From: Pasteurella bettyae CCUG 2042
GTDB taxonomy: Bacteria; Pseudomonadota; Gammaproteobacteria; Enterobacterales; Pasteurellaceae
Length of the DNA: 64,000 bases
Assembly (NCBI RefSeq): GCF_000262245.1
Contig: NZ_AJSX01000033.1
Coordinates: forward strand, 1-64,000
Direction: 5' to 3'
The position numbers and the translations under genes are program-made. Below, piece by piece: positions 8,425-17,382 of this stretch. Below the pieces are notes generated by a model, which was given only the letters and a program-made list of their open reading frames with translations, searched no databases and was not told the origin of the DNA. Numbering within the stretch: position 1 is the stretch's first letter; each line of letters opens with the position of its first letter.

Positions 8425-11400
8425 ATGAAAAATAAAAAATATTTGAATCTTCTGAGAGGAAGTTCAACATCAATTCTAACATTCAATGCAATTCTAAATG
8501 AGATTAATACAAAGGAAATGTTGGATAACCTTAATTTATTTTGTACATATGAAGTATTCAAATTAAGGCTATCTGCTCAAATTGAACAGACAGAAGAATC
8601 TTTATACACTCTAAATTATAGACATTTTAATACAGAATCTGACTTTAAGTGGCTTTTATTTTCTTGTGTTTTTCATAAAAAAAGCTATCTAATTTTATAA
8701 ATAAAGAAAAAAATTTAGAAAGGTTTCTTTTAAAAGAGGAATTTCATAAAGCTTTATGTGAATTATCTGATATAGAAAAAGAATGCGGAATTTCTTTATG
8801 GTCTATATCAATAAGAAGAACTATAGAAAATAAATTAGGGATTAATGAATTAGAAAATAAAAACACAGTGATGACATATATAAAGCATTATATTAAGGAT
8901 AAATTTAATGAACCTAATATATTTATTGCTCAATATAAAAATATAACTATAGAAATAGATAAATCCCCAATAGACGAAAACCTTAAAAGATACATAAAGT
9001 GGAAGATTTTTGGCTCTTCCGAGTTACAAGATTATCAAGACTTAAAGCATATATTAAAATATGAGATGAGAACATCTCTTATTGATATGTTCAAATTACT
9101 TATAGAAATTATTACATATACACAGAAATACAGAGGTGAAAATGAGTTTCATGCTCTATTTGGTATAAAGTTTTATCATGTAATCCGCACTCTAAAAGAT
9201 AATATAAACTATTACATTCTTAGCAATGTTGAATACACATATTCAAAAAAAGAAGAATACAACTATGACCAAGAGCATCTAGAATTATATAATTATTACA
9301 TTAGATGTGATAAATCTAAATTTTTAGAAAGTATTAATAGAATAGAAACGGAAAAAATAGATTTTGAATTATTAGAAACCGCCGGAAAATTAAATATCTC
9401 TTTAGAAAATAAATTTATTAACACTTTAATTAAAAATATAAGAAATATAATATTAAGAAATGATAAATATATTGATTCATATCAATATTTAAAATGTATA
9501 TCTTTATCATTTAGAGGAATACCTTTATTCCAACAAATAAATATATTTCTTTTAAGGGAAACTCCATTTTTTAGAATAAATGATGAGATTTTTTATTCTT
9601 GGTCTTCTTGTTATTCAAAAGTTATAACTCCATTTTTATTTTTTAATTTAAATAAAAATAAAGCTATGTTAGACATAGAGAAACGTGAGGTTAAAAACAT
9701 TATAGAAAAAATATGTTTATATTTGACAAATAGAGATATAGATGCAGATTTAATTTTTTCATATGAAGATCTAAGCCCTGATCTGGCAAAGTTTTTATTT
9801 GTAAAGAAACTAATAGAAAATAATGAATTAGTCAAATTAAATGATTTTATTAAAGATAACAAAGAAAATATCCATGATGAATTTATTAAAGCAAAATTGG
9901 AGCAAATATTAATAAATTCCGAGTCTCTTAAATATGATTTTGAGGGAGTATTAAGAACTGCCTTCATTAATATAGAAGAAAGAAAAAGTTTATATCTATA
10001 CAATTTACTTTTTATTACGGAAGAAATAGAAGATAACTTTGAGAAGGTCTCAAACAGTATTTATACACCTATATTTCTAAATATGTATTCGTTATATATA
10101 GATAACAAACATGATTCTTTATTAAAACTAAGTCTTGAAAGTTTTTTAGAAAAAAACAATTATAGTTCAATTCTAGAGCTCACAAAAAAAAGCGAGTTAA
10201 GTTTAGAAGAAAAATACTTGTTAAGAAATGTTTGTAAAACATCAAATATGAAATTACTATTTGACAATCAGTCAGATCTTGATAATGCTAGATTAAACAT
10301 ATGCAAATATTTAATTTCTAAAAATATTAGTGATCAAGAGCTTATAGATGAGATTAAAGAGTTAAACAGAAAAATTACTCTTTCTAAAGCTAAAAAAAAT
10401 ATTGAGACAAGTAGAATTTATGTTGATACATCTGTTTTTCTTGGGAGAGATTCACATAAATATAAAGATTTATTTGAAAGCTATTTAAATCATTGTGAAA
10501 AGAATATTTGTTCAGAAGATGATAAAGTCTTAGAAGGAATATATCAGGTAATTAAAGATATTGACTATGAAAAGAATGATTTTTCAATAAATGAAGCAAT
10601 TGCATCAATTTATCCTGTTGATTTAAACCTTAGCTCAAAAAATGTAACATTTTATAATTTAATGAAATTAATGATGCATGAATTTACATTTGGAGAAAAA
10701 GGGTTAAATAATTTTTTAAGTACAAGAATTAGACATGGCTTGCTACCTAATATTATAAGAAAATGCGCACAAGATGAATATATATTATGTGCTGAACATG
10801 TTGAAGATGAAAGTATAAATGAATTATCAAAGTTTGCCAAAAGTGAAAATGAAATAAATTTATTAAATGAATTTATGATAAGATTTTCTAAGAACCTAGA
10901 AAGTAAGATAGAAAGATTAAATGATCAAAAAATTCAGATTAGCATCTTGGATAATCTTATTCAAAAAGATAATAATCTTTTTAATGATAATGCCTTATTC
11001 CAATATAATGTAAATCCATTAGAAGCTTACATAATACAAAAGAATCTTAATTTATCTCCTACATATAATGATTTTGTTAAAGTCATAGTTGACTGGCTGT
11101 GGAAAAGGACAGACATAAACCTTAAAGCTGTAAGAAGTTATCTAAAAAATGAATTTAAAGATAGCATTTTAAAATTATCTGAAGAAACCAAAATAAATAT
11201 ACCAAAATCTTTCAATATTGAACTAAGTAATGAACTATCTAACAGGGTTAATAGATTCAAAAATAGTTTTGAAGTAAACCTAGAGAAAATATCTTCATGG
11301 TTTGAACGCTCAGAAGCAGACAATGAAAATACAAGTTATGATATAAGAATAGCTATTGAAACAGCCCAAGATATACTCTCATTACCTTTAAAAATATTAA

Positions 11401-11810
11401 AGGTTGATGATATTAAAATATCCAGCAAAAACCTTTCTTATATTGTTGATATACTATTGATACTGTTTGAAAACTCCATATCAAAATCAGGATTTACCAA
11501 AAAGGATGATATTAATGCTGAAATATCAATAATGCAGCCAGAAGAAGGTACAATATTAATATCCTGTAAAAATAACTATAGATCTTCCGAATCAGTTAGT
11601 TGTCTAAACAGAAAACTTGATTTCTATAGAGAATCTTATGGAAATGAAAGTAAAATGAGAAGATACCTTCAACAAGAAGGAGGGTCTGGATTATTTAAAA
11701 TATGGAAAATAATAGCCAGAGATTTAAATACAACAGAACACAATACATCATTTTATTATGATAATGAATGTCTTATGATTAATATAGAAATTAAGGAAAT
11801 ATCTCTATGA
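8425..11810 (+). pseudogene. dtcA: Detocs sensor kinase DtcA, split by a one-base frameshift
   Basis: Two frames belong together. The first encodes 91 aa from ATG 8425 and stops at 8700. From 8679 the next frame stays open to 11810 with no start before GTG 8868. Adding one A to the A7 run at 8677-8683 gives one protein of about 1128 aa. The bulk is helical and repeat-like, as in the TPR-type sensor of Detocs. The C-terminal ~130 residues look like a GHKL ATPase domain: N-box ILFENSISKSG and G-box EGGSGLFKIWKII. I see no clear phosphorylatable-His H-box. The stop overlaps the next ATG (ATGA). DNA is clearly more AT-rich than the tns genes. Confidence 0.7.
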
Positions 11811-12277
11811 ACAAGATATTGATAGTTGAAGACCAAGAAGAAAAAAGAAATGAAATAGAAAAATTTATTTTATCTTTAGATATTAAAGCAGAAATAAATA
11901 ATAAAACCTCTCTTAGAGGGGCATTAAAAGAAATATCCAATAACCAAAGTGCTTATAGTTTGATTATTTTAGATATGAGCTTACCAAGCTATGATCCTTC
12001 TGAAGATGATATAAATGGAGGTGAGCCAGAGAGTTTTGCTGGTGCAGAAATTCTATCCCAGATGCACTTAAGACATATTAACATCCCAACTATTGTTATT
12101 ACACAATTTTCTAAATTTATAGGAGTTAACGTTGAATTTAAAGATTTGGATAAATTATTCAACTCTAAATATTGTGATTTTTATAAAGGCTCTATATTCT
12201 ACAATTCCATTGATAATAAATGGAAAAAAGAGTTAGATCAACTTATCTCAAATTTATTTTTAAAGGAAATTAATTAA
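11807..12277 (+). CDS. dtcB: Stand-alone receiver protein of the Detocs system (DtcB-like)
   Basis: A 156-aa single receiver (CheY-like) domain with no output domain. Expected residues are visible: acidic pair E8-D9 (ILIVEDQ), phospho-acceptor D56 (LIILDMSLP), T99 (IVITQ) and K127 (FYKGS). In Detocs a lone receiver is thought to drain phosphate from the kinase and so prevent accidental firing of the effector. The ATG overlaps the dtcA stop (ATGA) and the TAA overlaps the next ATG, so translation is coupled. This gene appears intact. Confidence 0.8.
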   Translation: MNKILIVEDQEEKRNEIEKFILSLDIKAEINNKTSLRGALKEISNNQSAYSLIILDMSLPSYDPSEDDINGGEPESFAGAEILSQMHLRHINIPTIVITQFSKFIGVNVEFKDLDKLFNSKYCDFYKGSIFYNSIDNKWKKELDQLISNLFLKEIN

Positions 12278-13461
12278 TGAAACGCATATTAATTATTGAT
12301 GATAATTATGAAAACCAGAGAATTGTAGCAAGATTATTAAAAGATTGTAGCAATATAGAAATTGAATCAAAGAATACAGTAAAGAATGCTATCGATGAAC
12401 TAAAATCTAAAAAATATGATTTAGTTGTTACTGATTTATTTCTACCTCTGAATCTTGGTGATGAGATAAACCGTGATGGTGCAATAGAATTACTAAATCA
12501 AATAGAAAAAAATGAAAATGTATTAAAACCAACATATATTATTGGAATTACATCTCACAAAGAAGCTTACGACCAGTATATTAGTTATTTTAACAAAAAA
12601 GGGTGGAGGTTATATATAAACGATACCTCATTATCTGAAAGTGAGTTGAAAGAAAATATAATTAATTATATAAAACATTCTCCCAAAGAAGATGATAATG
12701 TAGATATATTAATTATTACAGCCCTACAAAAAGAACTAGATCAAATCCTTAATTTACCTTTTAATTGAGAAAACCAAAAATCTGATTCTCATACATTTCA
12801 TTTTGGTAACGTTAGAAATTTAGAAGATAAGAACTTAAGAATTCTTGCTGTATCTTGTTTACATATGGGAATTGCCGCATCAGCATCCTTAACTTCAAAA
12901 CTAGGAGCTTTATTCAAACCTAAACTTATATTAATGTCTGGTATTGCAGCAGGTATAAAAGAAAAAGTAAATTTAGGAGATATATTAGTCGCAGAATATT
13001 GTTGGGATTGGGGAAGTGGTAAAAAAACTCAAATAGAGGGGATAAGTGTAACAAAACAAGCACCGCACCAAATATCTATGCCACTAAAATATAAAGATGG
13101 CTTTCTGCAATTATCAAAAGATAAAGAGTTTCTAGATAAGGTATTTTGTGATTATCCGGGTAAAAAACCACATTCACAGTTAGGCTTACATATAGGACCA
13201 TTGGCTACAGGTTCAGTTGTTTTAGAAGACCAAAATATAGTTAACTCTATAATCGAACAACATAGAAATACTCTTGGAATTGAAATGGAAGCCTATGGGG
13301 TAGCTTATGCAAGCGAATTACTAGGAATAGGCTCAATAATAATAAAATCAGTTTGTGATTTTGCAAATACTGAAAAAAATGATGATTATCAATCATATGC
13401 AGCATTCACAAGTGCAAAAGCTATAGAAAGATTTATTCGAGAGATATATGATCCTATCTAA
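12277..13461 (+). pseudogene. dtcC: Detocs effector: receiver fused to nucleoside phosphorylase (DtcC-like), in-frame TGA
   Basis: A receiver domain (D8-D9, phospho-acceptor D53, T92) is followed from about residue 148 by a PNP/UDP-phosphorylase-type domain starting DILIITALQKE. Codon 164 is TGA (12766-12768). The same frame then continues without a gap to 13461 with phosphorylase marks: LMSGIAAGI, IEMEAYG (Glu at composite residue 338) and KSVCDFAN (Asp at 361). TGG to TGA would explain it (FN-stop-ENQ for FNWENQ). The Detocs effector of this build cleaves ATP to adenine and ribose triphosphate when phage infection is sensed. As written, only the receiver and a stub would be made; a GTG or ATG restart could make the phosphorylase part alone. 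Confidence 0.78.
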
Positions 13462-13492
13462 CATAGTATGAGTTTTATAAGCTTTCTAAATT

Positions 13493-13525
13493 AACGGTAT
13501 TATGTAGTAGTTACATAATACCGTT
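13493..13525. repeat. 14-bp inverted repeat after dtcC
   Basis: AACGGTATTATGTA, a 5-base spacer GTAGT, then its exact complement TACATAATACCGTT. No long T-run follows, so it may stabilise or end the dtcC transcript, or bind a protein. Confidence 0.6.
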
Positions 13526-13588
13526 TAAGTTTATTCCTATCTTAGATAAACATTAAATTAATTTTACAAATTTATTGTGGAGCTCATT

Positions 13589-13613
13589 AAAAAGGTGGTT
13601 AAACCACCTTTTT
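13589..13613. terminator. Bidirectional terminator between cargo and tns operon
   Basis: AAAAAGGTGGTT / AACCACCTTTTT forms a hairpin with A- and T-runs on the two sides. It separates the rightward cargo operon from the leftward transposition operon. Confidence 0.85.
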
Positions 13614-13634
13614 ATTACAGATAATATAATTAAA

Positions 13635-13871
13635 CTAACTAAGAGATTCTTTTGTAATTTCCCTATCTATACGGAAAGCCTCACGCCACTCACGCAGATA
13701 ACGTTTCTCAAATTGATTGCCTTTGATGATTGCTAGTCGGCGATCAAACCGTCTTAAAATATGCGGAATCGTTGCAAAGGCAATCATTTCATCATCTTTT
13801 TGCTCTTGTTCAAGCCATAGCTTGAATTGCTGTTTAAGAGACAAAGTAGATTTTTTGTTTGTACTGTTCAT
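13635..13871 (-). CDS. Small basic hypothetical protein downstream of tnsF
   Basis: A 78-aa, charged, probably all-helical protein with no signal peptide (FKLWLEQEQKDDEM... RRFDRRLAIIKGNQFEKRY). It has a strong RBS (GGAGG) before its ATG. It is read in the same direction as the tns genes, about 130 bases beyond tnsF, and could be the last gene of that operon or have its own promoter. I do not recognise a family. A DNA-binding or regulatory role for transposition is possible only by position. Confidence 0.55.
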   Translation of the reverse strand: MNSTNKKSTLSLKQQFKLWLEQEQKDDEMIAFATIPHILRRFDRRLAIIKGNQFEKRYLREWREAFRIDREITKESLS

Positions 13872-14000
13872 TATAACCTCCAGTTAGTTTATTGGTTGAT
13901 AACTGGGTGCTACTTTAACAGTCGGGCAATTTCTGTCGAGAAATCCGTTCAAATTTTTCGAGCGAGATCGCAAAAATAAAATTTTGTCTTCCGAAAACAG

Positions 14001-15416
14001 CTATTTTATGCGCTGATAAACGTCTTGTGGCAAGAAGTAGTCCTTATCTTCGCTACGGTAGTAGGCTACGCCATCAAGTAACAAAATCTTATCTTGTTTT
14101 GATTTTTTCACCTCTATACTGTGTAGGCTGTATAACACCACATAAATCAGTTCCATTTGTTCGTTGTCGGTAAGTTCTGGCTTTTTGTAGAGTTCAACTA
14201 ACCGTTGAGAACAATGCTTTTTAAGCTGTTTAGTCTTAATTTGCTGAATCAGTTTACGGTCAATTTCAAGCTCTCGGTGGTACTCCGATTTTAAATGATT
14301 GATAAAACCTGTTATGGCTGCCGTTTGCCCTGATTTTTTCACAAGATACTGATTTAATTGGTCTTGTGTAGGATAGTCCGTAATCTCGTTAGTGCTAATT
14401 AGGTCTATTGCAGGTTGTAAGGCTAATCGCACTGATTTAAGTGAAGTTTTCCCCTCATCACATCGCCGTTGCAATTTCTGATAATAGCTTGCAATACAAG
14501 GCACGGACTCTTTAAGTTTGTTAAAGAGGGCTTGTATGCGCTCTAATTCAGCTAAATCATCTTTTAACGCTTCATCAACAATAATTTGATTCGTATCAAG
14601 AAGCCAACGTAATACGGTTAAATTAGTGCGCAGTCCATTCGGTTTAAAGTGCGTAACTAGCTCAGCATAATTAGGGATTTGTTGCCAAATTTCATCGCAA
14701 TCAATGAAAAACTGCATAAAATCTGCCCCTTTGTGCAAAGCGACACTGATGCCGCATTTTCGCATATACCAGAAAATGAATTTCTTGTAGGCGGTTTTAA
14801 CTGCTTTATTACGCAAGATATGCCCATTCAGGCGAATCATATTGAACAATAAACTTCGTCTTGCACAATCAGGGCAAACATTACCGTAACCCGATGGCAT
14901 TTCACCTTTACATTTCGGGCAAGTTGAAAGTAACTGTTCGTCACATTTCTTGCATAATTGTTTCTCTTGGTTGTGAACCTTACGATAACGGCGACAATTC
15001 TTACAAGTTGAAAAAGTATATCGGCGATAGCACTGCAAACAGACAGATTCGTTCGTTACTGGTGAACGGTATCTATCGCGTGTCATTTTACCACACTCTG
15101 AACATTCTATTTCCTCTCGGAAATAACGAGTGCAGGAACTACATACTGCACCGTAATGACTTATCATACCGATTTCAAACGTACCTGAGGTTTTACCACA
15201 GCGCACACAATCCGTTAATTTTTCGCACTCAAGGCAAAGTTCGCCGTCACGATGAATACGCTTGAGTTGTCCGCATCGCTTACAAGTCTTTTTCTTAAAC
15301 CACTGGACGTAGCAATTCGCGCAATAATATTCCTCTTGGAATTTGCGTGTTACTTGAGCTTTGCCACAAATAGAGCAACTATTTCTCTTTTGAGGGCGGA
15401 TCTTAGTGATTTTCAT
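14001..15416 (-). CDS. tnsF: TnsF: zinc-finger / degenerate tyrosine-recombinase target selector
   Basis: About 471 aa. The start at 15416 is chosen because its ATG overlaps the tniQ stop (ATGA); an upstream in-frame ATG at 15452 would give 483 aa. Residues ~1-195 hold about eight CxxC knuckles (CSICG, CANC, CKRCG, CLEC, CVRCG, CSECG, CKNC, CPKC). The C-terminal half has a helical core-binding-like region (GQTAAITGFINHLKSEYHREL) but no complete Arg-His-Arg-Tyr recombinase set. TnsF of Tn6022-like elements, which carries an inactivated tyrosine-recombinase domain, directs insertion into comM, exactly the site used here. The domain match is my reading; the position and target fit well. Confidence 0.78.
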   Translation of the reverse strand: MKITKIRPQKRNSCSICGKAQVTRKFQEEYYCANCYVQWFKKKTCKRCGQLKRIHRDGELCLECEKLTDCVRCGKTSGTFEIGMISHYGAVCSSCTRYFREEIECSECGKMTRDRYRSPVTNESVCLQCYRRYTFSTCKNCRRYRKVHNQEKQLCKKCDEQLLSTCPKCKGEMPSGYGNVCPDCARRSLLFNMIRLNGHILRNKAVKTAYKKFIFWYMRKCGISVALHKGADFMQFFIDCDEIWQQIPNYAELVTHFKPNGLRTNLTVLRWLLDTNQIIVDEALKDDLAELERIQALFNKLKESVPCIASYYQKLQRRCDEGKTSLKSVRLALQPAIDLISTNEITDYPTQDQLNQYLVKKSGQTAAITGFINHLKSEYHRELEIDRKLIQQIKTKQLKKHCSQRLVELYKKPELTDNEQMELIYVVLYSLHSIEVKKSKQDKILLLDGVAYYRSEDKDYFLPQDVYQRIK

Positions 15417-16531
15417 GCTGCGATTTTTAACTGTCGTTTTAAGCGTTCCCATTGACGGTTTAGAGTTAAAACAGAATCAGTCTTAGATTTATTAGTTACT
15501 GTCTTACGGCTTACAGTTTTGCCTTCTGGTGCATATTTAAAGAGTATATTAAGCTCCGCAGGATAGTTTTCAAAGGTGAATGCTTTTTGTGTTATACCGC
15601 TTTGTTGAATAGCTTGAACAATATCCTCATAAGAAAGTTGAAGGATTTTTACCGCGTTTACCAGTAAATTCTTGCGTTCTTCAACAGGAAGTTGCTCAAA
15701 CGCAAGGGCGGTTTTAGTTTGGCATATTTCCGACTGAGAAATGCCACATTGTTCCACAAATCTAGCAAAAGCGTGAGTGGATTTTGCAACCGCTGCACGC
15801 CGAATAAGATTGATGAAGTAACGCAATATAGTAAAGTACACTTGCGCGGCTATACGTTTTCCAAAGCATTCACCTGAATTAGTTGTAAACACGTTATCAA
15901 GCGTTTCCATCGTTGTGATTTCTGCTTCATTAAGTGGTGTTGTCACAACCTGTAATTTCTCACCGCATTGATGACAGTAATTCAATTGTCGTTTCTCTGC
16001 GGAAAGTAAATGCGGTTGATACAGTTCACCACAACAAGGGCATTTGGATTCAAGTAGAATCTGATGTTTCAGGCAGCCAAAATACCACGCAAAACGCCAT
16101 TCATTATGCAAATAAGGCGCTCCCTCTAAACAGCAAGGACAATAAGATTGACCGACACGGAATGAACGATTACGAGAGCCTCTTGAAATTACCCACTTCG
16201 CTTGACCTTTAATGAGGGTATTTTTTCCGTTAATCGGTTTCAACACGGAATAAAGCGAATGACTAGCTAAGTTTACCTGTTGGTTAAGTGATAATGCTGT
16301 AATATCTTCATAAATTTGTACTGCAATCGGTTCAAACCCTCTATCTAGATCATATATCCATAATCGCCACTTATCCCAATAAAATCCAGTAAATGTAATC
16401 GGCTCTGTACCACAATCTAAAGCGGCACGAACAAGCCACGAACTGATACTTTCATTCGGATAGAGTGGTGTTCTGATAATCCCTGATTTTATCCGATAAT
16501 TTTTCGCAAGCCCTGCGTTGGTTGTACCCAT
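15413..16531 (-). CDS. tniQ: TniQ/TnsD-family targeting protein
   Basis: A 372-aa TniQ-domain protein that bridges the TnsC ATPase to the target-binding factor. The N-terminal RTPLYPNESISSWLVRAAL is the TniQ signature. Zinc knuckles YCPCC (with a downstream C..H), CPCC and CHQCG follow at about residues 130-195. At 372 aa it is shorter than Tn7 TnsD, consistent with TnsF rather than TniQ recognising comM. Its first ATG lies 43 bases inside tnsC and its stop overlaps the tnsF start, so the operon is translationally coupled. Confidence 0.88.
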   Translation of the reverse strand: MGTTNAGLAKNYRIKSGIIRTPLYPNESISSWLVRAALDCGTEPITFTGFYWDKWRLWIYDLDRGFEPIAVQIYEDITALSLNQQVNLASHSLYSVLKPINGKNTLIKGQAKWVISRGSRNRSFRVGQSYCPCCLEGAPYLHNEWRFAWYFGCLKHQILLESKCPCCGELYQPHLLSAEKRQLNYCHQCGEKLQVVTTPLNEAEITTMETLDNVFTTNSGECFGKRIAAQVYFTILRYFINLIRRAAVAKSTHAFARFVEQCGISQSEICQTKTALAFEQLPVEERKNLLVNAVKILQLSYEDIVQAIQQSGITQKAFTFENYPAELNILFKYAPEGKTVSRKTVTNKSKTDSVLTLNRQWERLKRQLKIAA

Positions 16532-17382
16532 GAGTTATTCTCAATAATGTCTAATGTGATTTGTTCTGTTCCCGCTGTAATCGCTTCAGCGGCACACGCC
16601 GTTAATAAGCGATGTACATTACCTAAGTTGCCGCCTGAAATCGTATGAATCTTTGTTGCTAACTCTGGCGATTGTAGATTAGAACATTTCTTCAATGGCA
16701 AAATACCTTGAAATTGGAAAAGTAACTTTTGAAAATCCTTATCCAATTTCCACGTTGGCAACTCCGCTACATCAAAACGACTGGCGTGCTGCGGATCGGT
16801 GTGTAAAACACGGATAGCATCTTTTGTACCTACGCCCACAATCGGAATTTGTAACTCATTGCACAACATTTTAATCGCGTTCATCACTTGGCGTTGCAAA
16901 CGAGGTGTTCCTACAAGCAACGAATGAAATTCGTCAATAATCAACATTTTCACTTTGTATTCACGGAATAAGTGAATCGTCTGATAACGCAACTTAGCTA
17001 CGCTGTCCGTTGGTCGATATGGAACATAAAAACGCTCCAGTAACGAGATATAAAGCTCTTTTTCATTCGCGCTCGGCGGTGCTTCTGCCAAAATAATTGG
17101 GCGTATGCCGTCTGACTGGCTGTCCACGAAAGGTATGCCGTACAAATCATAAAAATGTCGAATAAGCGTAGTTTTTCCATTGTTAGAATCGCCTACCACC
17201 AACAGATTGAACATACGAGGGCGTTTCGGTTTATTCATCAGAGAAACTAAATTATCAATGATCTTATTTGCAACAGCATAACCAACCCAACGGGGTTCAT
17301 CTAAAAATTCAATCCGTTCCTGATTACTTGCGGTCACTAAATGACGGAATTTTTCGTGAACATACTCATATTGCTTTTCCAT
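16489..17382 (-). CDS. tnsC: TnsC/TniB-type AAA+ transposition regulator
   Basis: A 297-aa AAA+ ATPase that polymerises on target DNA and links target choice to the transposase. Walker A GDSNNGKTT is near residues 62-70 and Walker B KMLIIDEFH near 145-150, followed by sensor I VGVGTKDA and an arginine-containing ASRFDVAELP. The size is that of the short TniB-type TnsC rather than Tn7's 555-aa TnsC. ATG overlaps the tnsB stop (TAATG). Confidence 0.92.
   Translation of the reverse strand: MEKQYEYVHEKFRHLVTASNQERIEFLDEPRWVGYAVANKIIDNLVSLMNKPKRPRMFNLLVVGDSNNGKTTLIRHFYDLYGIPFVDSQSDGIRPIILAEAPPSANEKELYISLLERFYVPYRPTDSVAKLRYQTIHLFREYKVKMLIIDEFHSLLVGTPRLQRQVMNAIKMLCNELQIPIVGVGTKDAIRVLHTDPQHASRFDVAELPTWKLDKDFQKLLFQFQGILPLKKCSNLQSPELATKIHTISGGNLGNVHRLLTACAAEAITAGTEQITLDIIENNSWVQPTQGLRKIIG

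Noticed and set aside
8677-8683. Programmed -1 ribosomal frameshift at the A7 run
   Set aside because: The zero-frame codons before the run are CAT AAA AAA AGC; slipping back by one puts TAA in the P site, so it is not a proper X XXY YYZ heptamer. Indel or transcriptional slippage fits better.
12766-12768. TGA read as selenocysteine or tryptophan
   Set aside because: No SECIS-like hairpin is evident next to it, phosphorylases of this family are not selenoproteins, and the genome uses TGA as a normal stop.
13493-13525. Possible dif/XerCD site in the transposon, since some Tn6022 elements carry one
   Set aside because: The arms read TTATG...CATAA from the centre outward in the wrong orientation compared with dif (CATAA-N6-TTATG), so it is only an inverted repeat.
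14861-15455. Plus-strand open frames opposite tnsF
   Set aside because: They lie wholly within the strong zinc-finger coding frame on the other strand and have no recognisable content.
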